Shown: one piece after another, positions 1 to 5,845 of the stretch
Layout of the letters: each line of letters opens with the position of its first letter
Position numbering within the stretch: the first letter of the stretch is position 1
Assembly: GCA_024278345.1 (NCBI GenBank)
Contig: JAJRTK010000303.1
Location: forward strand, 1 to 6,614
DNA length: 6,614 bases
Direction: 5' to 3'
Source of the DNA: a bacterium
Lineage (GTDB): Bacteria > CSSED10-310 > JAJRTK01
The notes under the pieces: generated by a model
The model's input: only the letters and a program-made list of their open reading frames with translations
Told to the model about the DNA's origin: nothing
The model's database searches: none
Translations under genes and position numbers: made by a program

Positions 1-16
1 AAGAAGCGGGCGCGGG

Positions 17-75
17 CCGGAAGGCCTGCACCCAAAATCCGTTCCCCGGGACCTTTTCGCATGGAGGCCTTCCGG
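17..75. repeat. Inverted repeat, 14-base arms with one mismatch
   Basis: The left arm at 17-30 (CCGGAAGGCCTGCA) is the reverse complement of 62-75 (TGGAGGCCTTCCGG) at 13 of 14 positions, with a 31-base spacer. Eleven bases in a row (17-27 with 65-75) match perfectly. On a plus-strand RNA the stem could extend outward by about three more pairs, two of them G-U. The right arm also takes part in a local hairpin at 59-84, so the two structures exclude each other. Confidence 0.6.
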
Positions 76-84
76 TCTCCATGC
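59..84 (+). other. Compact hairpin with tetraloop
   Basis: Bases 59-69 pair with 74-84 around a four-base loop (TTCC, 70-73), giving an 11-pair stem with a single G-U pair (67 with 76). On the opposite strand that position becomes an A-C mismatch, so a plus-strand RNA folds slightly better. No T-tract follows on either strand, so this is not a standard intrinsic terminator. It could be part of a structured RNA or simply a transcript-end barrier. Confidence 0.4.
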
Positions 85-153
85 AGGCGTGTACTTTCAT
101 GGTAGGTGGATACCCGGCGCCGTTTTCTTCGCGGCTGCGGGATCTTGGGGCTT

Positions 154-182
154 CTTGCCTGAGTCATCGGTGTTCAGGCGAG
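154..182 (+). other. Hairpin with loop complementary to downstream sequence
   Basis: Bases 154-164 pair with 172-182, eleven pairs including three G-U (156-180, 163-173, 164-172), around a seven-base loop CATCGGT (165-171). The loop is the exact reverse complement of ACCGATG at 202-208, and six of its bases also match ACCGAT at 268-273, so a pseudoknot is possible. The G-U pairs exist only on the plus strand, where the minus strand would have A-C mismatches. I do not match it to a known riboswitch or RNA family. Confidence 0.35.
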
Positions 183-233
183 TAGCGGGCGTCGGACGGC
201 GACCGATGGGAGCGGAACGCAGCACAAAGACGG

Positions 234-285
234 AAAAACCCGCGGCCCCGGCTTTGCCCTTTGAGATACCGATTGCTCCGCGGAT
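234..285 (-). terminator. Possible weak intrinsic terminator of the NYN gene
   Basis: Read on the minus strand, ATCCGCGG (285-278) can pair with CCGCGGGT (245-238), six G-C pairs plus one G-U and one A-U, followed by a run of five T (238-234). It begins about 15 bases beyond the NYN stop codon, the right place for its terminator. The loop is large (about 32 bases), although a smaller AAAGCC/GGGTTT stem could form inside. Strength is therefore doubtful. Confidence 0.3.
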
Positions 286-299
286 GGCTTCCTGCCCTG

Positions 300-1721
300 C
301 TACTGGAGGATGAGCTCTTCGTTGATGGGGTAGAAGTGGTTGGCGGCCTCCCGGAGATCGATGGCGGTGTTGTGCTCGAAGCTGTGGACTTCCACCTCCA
401 GGCCGTGCCTTTGGACCATGCGGACGAGGGCCACAAAGTCTCCGTCACCGCTGATGAGGCTCACCACGTCCAGTTGCCCGATCATGGAGATGATGTCGAT
501 GGCGATCTCCATGTCCCAGTCGCCTTTGGCCGAACCGTCGTAGCGGGTGCGAAGGTATTTGGAGTGGATTTTATAGCCGCAGTGTTCCAGAAGGAGAATG
601 AAGTTCGACTGATCGATGTCCGGCGTCTGGATGATGTAGGCATTGGCGGTGGTGATCTTCCGTCCGCAGCTTACGGCCTTGAGCAGTGCCTGGTAGTCAA
701 GGCGTCCGTTGAACTTGTTCCGTGCCGCGTAGAACATGTTTTGCACGTCCACGAAGACGCCGACGCGGACCTGGTCCGCGGGCTTTTCGCCTCGTCCGAG
801 GTTGAGTTCTTTTTCTTGTAGATAGAAATCCAAGGCCCTTCGGTTGGCCTCTGAGATGGCCGAGATTTCTTCGGCGAACCGCCGGCGTTCCACGATGGCG
901 TCGTTGAGGATTTTTGCCAGCTTGGACCGGAGGATCAGGACTTCGGTGTCAAGGCCGTTGAAGATCTCGTATTTCTTTTGGAGCTGGTACAGCTCGTGAG
1001 TCTTGCGGTTGAGCTCGTAGATGACGTGCTCTTTTTCCGTCTCCACCTGCGCCAGGCGTTCGCGGAGGGATTCGATGCTCCCCATCTGCCTTAGCCGATT
1101 TTCGAGATTGGCATTTTTTTGCCGGAGCTCTTCGGACTCCTGTTCTCCTCGCTGCCGATCAGTCTTGAGCTTTTCCAGCTCTTTTTGCATGTCCTTGATG
1201 GTGGTTTGGAGGCGCCGGTTTTTCCGATAGAGCACTCGGCCATCGAAGTGCTGAGGCGCCGGTTTAGCAGGGTCCGGTTTTTGTGCGTTTGGCGGGGGGC
1301 TGTTGAGATTGGGGTGAGGCCTGGGGCCGCGTCGCTTGAGGAGGTCCCGTGCGATCTGTTGGAAGGATTCGTCTTCGTGGGTTCCCAGGACCCAGGCGAG
1401 CTTTCCCACTTCCCTGCGGGCGAAGGCCAGCTCTTCGAGCTTGGTTTTGTCGAGCTGCCCAATCCGAACCGCCTCGACGGCCGTGGAGCGCTGAAGGGCT
1501 TTGGCCAGGCTTTCTCGGATCTCTTCGGACTTGAAGAAATGCGTGGCCAGGGCCTGGATGATGCTGGGCTTGGCAAAAGCTCTGGGGTCCATTCCGCCGG
1601 GAACAAGTCCCGCCGAGCGGTATTCCTCGTAGAGACAATCGTCGGGCACCGCGTCCGCCAGGATTCGGCGAAGCGTCTTGATATCAAAATTTCTGGTGGC
1701 GCGATTGAGAATTGCTTTCAC
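300..1721 (-). CDS. NYN domain (LabA/DUF88-type) putative nuclease with coiled coil
   Basis: This gene encodes a 473-residue protein starting at GTG 1721, where GGGAG lies six bases upstream. In-frame codons reach GTG 1811 but have no ribosome binding site and cross a likely promoter, so the longer start is disfavoured. Residues 1-125 are helical and unrecognised. A proline-rich linker (about 130-157) follows, then a long heptad-like, charge-rich coiled coil (about 165-245) and more helix, then a C-terminal NYN domain (about 319-470). The NYN domain shows the acidic metal-site pattern: VFVDVQN (D325, N328), KGDWDMEIAIDI (D403, D409) and SGDGDF (D426, D428). The family has a PIN/FLAP-like fold, and known members such as MARF1 and Zc3h12a act on RNA. 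RNase activity here is inferred from the intact residues. No signal peptide or membrane segment is seen, so it is probably cytoplasmic. It is transcribed divergently from pgk. Confidence 0.85.
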   Translation of the reverse strand: MKAILNRATRNFDIKTLRRILADAVPDDCLYEEYRSAGLVPGGMDPRAFAKPSIIQALATHFFKSEEIRESLAKALQRSTAVEAVRIGQLDKTKLEELAFARREVGKLAWVLGTHEDESFQQIARDLLKRRGPRPHPNLNSPPPNAQKPDPAKPAPQHFDGRVLYRKNRRLQTTIKDMQKELEKLKTDRQRGEQESEELRQKNANLENRLRQMGSIESLRERLAQVETEKEHVIYELNRKTHELYQLQKKYEIFNGLDTEVLILRSKLAKILNDAIVERRRFAEEISAISEANRRALDFYLQEKELNLGRGEKPADQVRVGVFVDVQNMFYAARNKFNGRLDYQALLKAVSCGRKITTANAYIIQTPDIDQSNFILLLEHCGYKIHSKYLRTRYDGSAKGDWDMEIAIDIISMIGQLDVVSLISGDGDFVALVRMVQRHGLEVEVHSFEHNTAIDLREAANHFYPINEELILQ

Positions 1722-1727
1722 TTTTTT

Positions 1728-1733
1728 CTCCCG
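1728..1733 (-). promoter_or_regulatory. Ribosome binding site that sets the NYN start
   Basis: The minus strand reads CGGGAG, then six A, then GTG. This GGGAG core at ideal spacing is the only good Shine-Dalgarno match among the possible starts, and it decides for GTG 1721 over GTG 1811. Confidence 0.7.
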
Positions 1734-1786
1734 TGTTGTTTTGCGGGCATCGCAAATCAAGGCGAGCTCCTTGGATACCCAACTCC

Positions 1787-1815
1787 AGGATAGGGCGCTA
1801 GAGCTGGGCACTCAA
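1787..1815 (-). promoter_or_regulatory. Candidate sigma-70-like promoter for the NYN gene
   Basis: On the minus strand TTGAGT (1815-1810, four of six to the -35 consensus) is separated by exactly 17 bases from TATCCT (1792-1787, four of six to the -10 consensus). Transcription would begin near 1780, leaving a leader of about 59 bases before GTG 1721. The call rests on consensus matching only. Confidence 0.4.
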
Positions 1816-1833
1816 TAGCAGGTCCATGATACT
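1805..1833 (+). promoter_or_regulatory. Candidate promoter for pgk
   Basis: On the plus strand TGGGCA (1805-1810) and GATACT (1828-1833) each match four of six consensus positions with a 17-base spacer. A start near 1840 would give a leader of about 104 bases. It overlaps the candidate promoter of the divergent NYN gene, so the two could compete for polymerase. Matches are modest. Confidence 0.25.
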
Positions 1834-1852
1834 CGAAACCACTGGCCGAGCT

Positions 1853-1869
1853 TGCGGGCTTCTCCCGCA
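1853..1869 (+). other. Stem-loop in the pgk leader
   Basis: TGCGGG (1853-1858) pairs perfectly with CCCGCA (1864-1869) around a five-base loop. A second, weaker stem, CCCT/AGGG (1904-1915), followed by GTTTT, lies nearer the gene and vaguely resembles an attenuator. Neither has a convincing T-tract of terminator quality. They may affect leader stability or be incidental. Confidence 0.25.
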
Positions 1870-1927
1870 GTTGGTAGGAACGAAGCGGATGCCGTTCATT
1901 GCGCCCTGTTTAGGGGTTTTACGGACC

Positions 1928-1933
1928 AGGGAG
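1928..1933 (+). promoter_or_regulatory. Ribosome binding site of pgk
   Basis: AGGGAG lies ten bases before ATG 1944. The alternative ATG 1950 would be 16 bases away, which is too far, so the first ATG is preferred. Confidence 0.6.
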
Positions 1934-1943
1934 AATTCCACCG

Positions 1944-3110
1944 ATGAGCATGAAATCCTTTGAAAATTTCGACGTACGGAGCAAGCGAGTCTTCGTCCGT
2001 GTGGACTTCAATGTTCCCATTCATCAAGGTGAGATCCAGGATGACACGAGAATTCGCGCGGCGCTTCCCACGCTGGAATCGCTTCTGGAGCGAGGCGCGG
2101 CGCTCGTCGTGGCGTCCCATCTGGGCCGGCCCAAGGGAGAAGATCCGAAACTCTCACTCCGACCCGTTGCCAAGCGGCTGGGCGAGCTTTTGGGGCGTCA
2201 GGTCGCCTTTTGTCCGCGCCCGGCGGGCCAGGAGGCTCTTCGGATGGCCGGAGAGCTCCGAGGCGGGGATCTGTTGATCTTGGAAAACCTCCGATTCCAC
2301 CCCGGGGAAAAAAAGGATGATCCCGAATTCGCGGCTCAGCTCGCGGCGTTGGCCGATCTTTACGTGGACGATGCCTTTGGAACCGCTCATCGTCCCGCCG
2401 CCTCCATCGTGGGGATCGCCAAATTGTTGCCTGCCGCGGCCGGCGCCCTGTTGATGAAAGAAATCGACACCCTCCACCGGCTGGCTTCCGATCCTCCCCG
2501 GCCACTTGTCATGCTGGCCGGAGGCGCCAAGATCAGCGACAAGATCGCTGTCATCGACCGGTTGTCGGACAAGATCGATCTCCTGTTGGTCGGAGGCGCC
2601 ATGGCGTTTGCCTTCTTGAAGGCCCGGGGCCATGGGATCGGGAAGTCCCTTCTGGACAGCGCTGGTGTTCCCATGGCGGGCCGTTTGTTGGAAAGCTCGC
2701 TGAAGATCCTCCTTCCAAAGGATTTTCGGGCGGCGGCCTCGGTAGAACCGGGGACCGAACATTGCGTTGTGGCAGCCGATGCCATACCGGAAAACCTCAT
2801 GGGCCTCGACATCGGGCCAGCGACAATCGATTGTTTCAGGCCCCACTTGGCCTCCGCGGGAACCGTTCTTTGGAATGGGCCCATGGGCCTTTTCGAGGTT
2901 TCTCCTTTCGATGAGGGCACTGGAGCCGTGGGCCGGATTCTGGCCGATGCCAGTGGGCTCTCCATCGTCGGAGGAGGAGAGACGGGCGAGATCGTCCGGA
3001 AGCTCGGACTGGCTCACAAGATGAGCCACGTGAGTACTGGAGGCGGGGCTTTCTTGAGCTACTTGTCGGGCGAAACGCTCCCGGGAATCGAGGTTTTGCG
3101 CCAGTCATGA
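1944..3110 (+). CDS. pgk: Phosphoglycerate kinase
   Basis: Phosphoglycerate kinase (EC 2.7.2.3) transfers phosphate between 1,3-bisphosphoglycerate and ADP, giving 3-phosphoglycerate and ATP, in cytoplasmic glycolysis and, reversed, gluconeogenesis or carbon fixation. The 388-residue product has the normal bacterial length and every family block in order: RVDFNVP (19-25), the substrate arginine in DTRI (R36), SHLGRPKG (58-65), LENLRFHPGE (113-122), DDAFGTAHR (142-150), the nucleotide-side LAGGAKISDK (190-199), WNGPMGLFE (310-318) and STGGGA (364-369). One oddity is GGGET at 343-347: most family members have GGGD followed by S or T, so Glu346 stands where the usual nucleotide-site Asp lies. 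ATG 1944 has AGGGAG ten bases upstream, better placed than for the in-frame ATG 1950. The endonuclease V gene follows 91 bases downstream on the same strand and may be cotranscribed. Confidence 0.97.
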   Translation: MSMKSFENFDVRSKRVFVRVDFNVPIHQGEIQDDTRIRAALPTLESLLERGAALVVASHLGRPKGEDPKLSLRPVAKRLGELLGRQVAFCPRPAGQEALRMAGELRGGDLLILENLRFHPGEKKDDPEFAAQLAALADLYVDDAFGTAHRPAASIVGIAKLLPAAAGALLMKEIDTLHRLASDPPRPLVMLAGGAKISDKIAVIDRLSDKIDLLLVGGAMAFAFLKARGHGIGKSLLDSAGVPMAGRLLESSLKILLPKDFRAAASVEPGTEHCVVAADAIPENLMGLDIGPATIDCFRPHLASAGTVLWNGPMGLFEVSPFDEGTGAVGRILADASGLSIVGGGETGEIVRKLGLAHKMSHVSTGGGAFLSYLSGETLPGIEVLRQS

Positions 3111-3172
3111 GCTGCGCGGAGGGGACCGGTCATCGGGTCGGCCACCGGACAAAAACGGGAAGCCTACAAAAA

Positions 3173-3193
3173 ATGGAAAGCCAAACCAGGTGA
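3173..3193 (+). other. Possible six-codon leader ORF ending in the nfi ribosome binding site
   Basis: ATG at 3173 opens a six-codon frame (Met-Glu-Ser-Gln-Thr-Arg) whose TGA stop (3191-3193) is part of AGGTGA, the ribosome binding site proposed for nfi. A GGGAAG sequence lies ten bases before this ATG. If translated, a terminating ribosome would sit on the nfi site and could couple the two. Such tiny frames also occur by chance. Confidence 0.2.
3188..3193 (+). promoter_or_regulatory. Ribosome binding site that sets the nfi start
   Basis: AGGTGA is fully complementary to the UCACCU core at the 3' end of bacterial 16S rRNA and lies eight bases before ATG 3202. It favours ATG 3202 over GTG 3190, which lies inside the site itself. 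Confidence 0.55.
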
Positions 3194-3201
3194 GCAAGCC
3201 C

Positions 3202-3909
3202 ATGAATCCGACGCCATTACAAGTCTCGCCGGAGCTGGAGCATCCCTGGGATCTGCGGCCACTGGATGCCATGGCTCTTCAAAGGCGCCTCAGACTTCTT
3301 CTGGAAGAGACCCCCCTTGAGAATCCGCCGCAAGTCGTCGCGGGTTGTGACGCGTCGTACGATGCTCCCACGGGGCAGGCGTTCGCCGCCGTTGTCCTTT
3401 TCGAGCTGCCCTCCATGCGGGAGATGGAACGTTCCGTTGTCCAGGCTCCCATCAACTATCCCTACGTGCCAGGACTGCTATCGTTCCGGGAGGCACCCGT
3501 CCTGCTCCAGGCCATGGCCCGGATCAAGAGGCGGCCCGAACTGTTGATGTTCGATGCTCATGGGTTGGCGCATCCGCGGGAAATGGGGCTCGCCTCTCAT
3601 CTGGGGCTCCTTCTCGACATCCCCTCCATCGGCTGCGCCAAGAGCCCGTTGGTGGGGACTTATGATGAGCCGGGTCTCAATCGTGGCGACTGCGCCCCTT
3701 TGTGGCTTCGCGGCCAGGTGGTTGGCTGCGTGGTCCGGACGCGGGACAAGGTGAAACCGGTTTTTGTATCGGTGGGGCACAAGATCGATCTCCCGCAGGC
3801 TATCGAGCTCGTGCTGAGTTGTTGTCGCGGACGCAAGCTCCCCGAGCCCACGCGCCTCGCCGATAGGATCGTCGGACACGCCAGGCGGAGCTACAAATCC
3901 AGCCTGTGA
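3202..3909 (+). CDS. nfi: Endonuclease V (deoxyinosine 3' endonuclease)
   Basis: Endonuclease V (EC 3.1.21.7) nicks DNA one phosphodiester bond 3' of deoxyinosine and starts alternative excision repair of deaminated adenine; homologues also cut inosine-containing RNA. The 235-residue product is close to the family's usual 220-240. Signature blocks run in order: AGCDASYD with catalytic Asp50, NYPYVPGLLSFRE with Glu97 (family YxPG wedge motif), FDAHGLAHPREMGLASHLG with Asp118, IGCAKSPLVG, KPVFVSVGHKIDL, and C-terminal EPTRLADR. The three metal-binding acidic residues are all present. DAHG replaces the more common DGHG or DGQG, a mild change. GTG 3190 would add four residues, but ATG 3202 has the better ribosome binding site. 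The gene follows pgk on the same strand with no clear terminator between, and its end overlaps the convergent TPR gene by 19 bases. Confidence 0.95.
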   Translation: MNPTPLQVSPELEHPWDLRPLDAMALQRRLRLLLEETPLENPPQVVAGCDASYDAPTGQAFAAVVLFELPSMREMERSVVQAPINYPYVPGLLSFREAPVLLQAMARIKRRPELLMFDAHGLAHPREMGLASHLGLLLDIPSIGCAKSPLVGTYDEPGLNRGDCAPLWLRGQVVGCVVRTRDKVKPVFVSVGHKIDLPQAIELVLSCCRGRKLPEPTRLADRIVGHARRSYKSSL

Positions 3910-5804
3910 AGCAACTCCATCGTCTTTTCCAGCCGCCGGTCCTTGATCTCGCTTCGGATCTGGAGGCACTGCTGGAGCCGCTTCTTGGCCAGCGTTCGAT
4001 CTTTGGCCTGGAGATCGACTCGGGCCTGTTCCTCCAGGATCTTGGCTTCCAGGTAGGGGCGCTGGAGGGTGCGAGCGGCAGAGAGAGCCTGCAAAAGCCG
4101 GGTCCGGGCGAAATCCAGATCTCCCCCTTGCCGGTGGAGCCTTCCCGTGGCCAGCAGCCACTGAGGGCGGATCTGCTCGTTTTGCGTTTTTTGGGCGCTT
4201 TCCAGAGCCTGCCAGATTCGCCTCATCCCTGCCGCCACATCGCCGGCGTCAGCGAGGGCACGGCCCAGATGTCCGCCCCAAAAAAGGGCCATGATCGCTT
4301 CTTCGGCCTTTTCACAAAGCTCCACCGCCCGTGTCAACCTGGAGATCGCTTCTTCCGGCACGCCCTCCTCAAGAGCCGTGAGACCCAAAAAACCCGTGCC
4401 AAGAGGAGTGTCGCACCGTATCCCACGACGCCGAACAAGATCCAGATGGTCCTCGAATCGGGTCCTGGCTGTATCAAAATCGCCCAAAAGTAACGCCCGC
4501 TCCCCGTCCCGGCGGAGGTAAATGGCGTGGACCTGCGGAAAATCCACGTCCCGGAGTAGATCTCTCGCCTGCTCGAACCACTCCTCTGCCTCCGTGGGCT
4601 CCCCTCGTTGCAGCTTCAAAAAACCCAGCGTCACCATGCAGACCGATTGGCCGGACTTGGAACCGGAGTCGATTGCGTGCCGGAGCGCATCGGTACAGTG
4701 CTCCTTGGCCTCTTCATCATTGCCACGGCATTCCTCAACATGGGCCAGCTCCAGAAGACAGTTCATAATTCCAGGCTGGTTGTCGATCTGCTGCAAGGGT
4801 TTCAGTGCCTGCTGGAAGAGTTGCTCCGCCTCCCCAAGCTCACCCGAGCGAAGAGCAAGGGAGCCTTTCAAAACCAAATTGAGCCCCAATAGATGCGGAG
4901 AACGGAGCCGGATGGCCACGGCCATGCTCAGAGAAAAACTATAGGTCGCCTTTTGGACCTGGTGGCGCTGGGCGAAAATTTTCCCCAGTTCGGCGAAGAT
5001 CAGACCTTCGAGCTCCGAGAGCTTGTTCTCTTTGGCGACCTTGAGAGCCTCGGCAAGGATCTCCATTGCCTTCTTCAACTGCCCGAGCCCCCTCAAAGCC
5101 GAGATTTTCCCGTGGAGAGCCTGCCCGAGAGTCGCCACATCACCCGTGTGCGCCGCTACGGAGGAGGCCTCGTCGAAGTGGTGGTAAGCTGTCTGGATCT
5201 CGCCCCTGATGTAAAAAATACTGCCCAGCAGCACCAGGGAGTTGGAAAGCGTGTTCCGGTCCTCTGTCGCCCGGCTCAGATGCGCCGCCTCCTGACCATC
5301 CCGGAGGGCCTTTCCGGCGCCAATGTATGAGTAGAGGACCAATGCCTTGGCGAAGTGTGCCCGGGCGTTGACCAGTGCATTCCCTGTGGGCTCGGCGTGC
5401 TCGAGGGATTCATCGGCAAAATCCAGCGCATTGTGGCCATCACCCAGACTCTGGAGAACCATGGCGGCATTGGCGAGCCAGATGGCCAAAATCTCGCGGT
5501 TCTCTGCTCGGCGGGCGTAGTCAATGGCCGTTATGTAGTTCGTGATGGCGGCGTCAAACTTCCCCCGGGCCTGATAGATCCCTCCAAGGAGACCGGCTGA
5601 GTGGGTCGCCATCATGGGATGCCTCAGCTCGACGGAAAGCTCGTGAGCACGCATCGACATCTGCACCGCCTCGTCAAAATCCCCCTGCTGGGCCAAAAGA
5701 GAGGCGAGCTCCAGGGAACAGTGGGCTTCACAGAACGAATCCTGCCGTTTCCGCGCGTGCCGCAACCAATTTCGATAATAGCTCAACCGTTCGTGGGGCA
5801 ACAT
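3891..5804 (-). CDS. Protein built of tetratricopeptide repeats, function unknown
   Basis: This 637-residue protein is almost wholly alpha-helical tandem repeats. About 14 or 15 units spaced near 40 residues carry the TPR signature of small residues plus a turn of the form G-x-F/L-x-x-A, for example QQGDFDEAVQ, ARGKFDAAIT, LGQLKKAMEI, RSGELGEAEQ, QRGEPTEAEE and LLGDFDTART. The 40-residue spacing resembles the long-helix TPR arrays at the C-termini of MalT-like and other STAND regulators and of some Ser/Thr-kinase/ATPase proteins. No ATPase, kinase, DNA-binding domain, signal peptide or membrane helix is visible, so a cytoplasmic scaffold or sensor role is inference only. The start is ATG 5804, with AAAGGAG eight bases upstream; an in-frame TTG at 5810 is too close to that site. 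It lies 123 bases downstream of glgA on the same strand, so cotranscription is possible. Its 3' end overlaps nfi. Confidence 0.85.
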   Translation of the reverse strand: MLPHERLSYYRNWLRHARKRQDSFCEAHCSLELASLLAQQGDFDEAVQMSMRAHELSVELRHPMMATHSAGLLGGIYQARGKFDAAITNYITAIDYARRAENREILAIWLANAAMVLQSLGDGHNALDFADESLEHAEPTGNALVNARAHFAKALVLYSYIGAGKALRDGQEAAHLSRATEDRNTLSNSLVLLGSIFYIRGEIQTAYHHFDEASSVAAHTGDVATLGQALHGKISALRGLGQLKKAMEILAEALKVAKENKLSELEGLIFAELGKIFAQRHQVQKATYSFSLSMAVAIRLRSPHLLGLNLVLKGSLALRSGELGEAEQLFQQALKPLQQIDNQPGIMNCLLELAHVEECRGNDEEAKEHCTDALRHAIDSGSKSGQSVCMVTLGFLKLQRGEPTEAEEWFEQARDLLRDVDFPQVHAIYLRRDGERALLLGDFDTARTRFEDHLDLVRRRGIRCDTPLGTGFLGLTALEEGVPEEAISRLTRAVELCEKAEEAIMALFWGGHLGRALADAGDVAAGMRRIWQALESAQKTQNEQIRPQWLLATGRLHRQGGDLDFARTRLLQALSAARTLQRPYLEAKILEEQARVDLQAKDRTLAKKRLQQCLQIRSEIKDRRLEKTMELLHRLDL

Positions 5805-5812
5805 CCCCAAGA

Positions 5813-5819
5813 CTCCTTT
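5813..5819 (-). promoter_or_regulatory. Strong ribosome binding site of the TPR gene
   Basis: AAAGGAG lies eight bases before ATG 5804 and only two before TTG 5810, so it selects the ATG. It directly abuts the 3' arm of a hairpin at 5820-5845. Confidence 0.7.
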
Positions 5820-5845
5820 CGAGAAGAGGCTTTCTTTTCTTCTCG
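5820..5845 (-). promoter_or_regulatory. Hairpin abutting the TPR gene ribosome binding site
   Basis: On the minus strand CGAGAAGA (5845-5838) and TCTTCTCG (5827-5820) form a perfect eight-pair stem around a ten-base purine-rich loop. The next base is the first of AAAGGAG. The position suits control of translation or mRNA 5'-end stability. With no T-tract after it, it is not a terminator for glgA. The function is inferred only from position. Confidence 0.4.

Larger units (their letters stand above)
1..299. other. Non-coding left end rich in inverted repeats
   Basis: This 299-base stretch holds no gene I can support. A 74-codon open frame on the plus strand (89-313) and a minus-strand frame running to 97 both lack a convincing ribosome binding site and recognisable protein features. 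What can be seen is base-pairing potential: a near-perfect 14-base inverted repeat (17-30 with 62-75), a compact hairpin (59-84), a second hairpin (154-182), and a GC-rich stem followed by five T on the minus strand (234-285). The region lies just downstream of the minus-strand NYN gene. It may therefore combine that gene's 3' untranslated region with the regulatory region or RNA of a neighbour to the left. No known RNA family was recognised. Confidence 0.6.

Noticed and set aside
97-294. Minus-strand open frame continuing after the NYN stop in another frame, with a Lys/Ala/Pro-rich tail
   Set aside because: It would need a -1 frameshift just before the stop, and no slippery heptamer or own start site is present. 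The NYN domain already ends at its normal C-terminus. Comparison with relatives would settle it.
160-300. Cyclic-di-GMP (GEMM) riboswitch suggested by GCAAAGCC-like sequence on the minus strand
   Set aside because: The second conserved block, the tetraloop and its receptor are not in the required order, and it lies downstream of a gene rather than before one.
89-313. 74-codon plus-strand open frame at the left end
   Set aside because: No ribosome binding site at usual distance, no recognisable protein pattern, and it runs into the antisense strand of the NYN gene.
261-821. Long plus-strand frame opposite the NYN gene
   Set aside because: Antisense shadow of a clear coding region. A similar frame at 1119-1793 is rejected for the same reason.
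2154-3029. 291-codon minus-strand open frame opposite pgk
   Set aside because: It lies wholly inside an unmistakable pgk gene. High G+C coding sequence commonly leaves long antisense frames, and no family features are seen.
3111-3172. Terminator between pgk and nfi (CCGGT/ACCGG stem)
   Set aside because: Only five pairs with a long loop and followed by A-rich rather than T-rich sequence, so it should not terminate plus-strand transcription.
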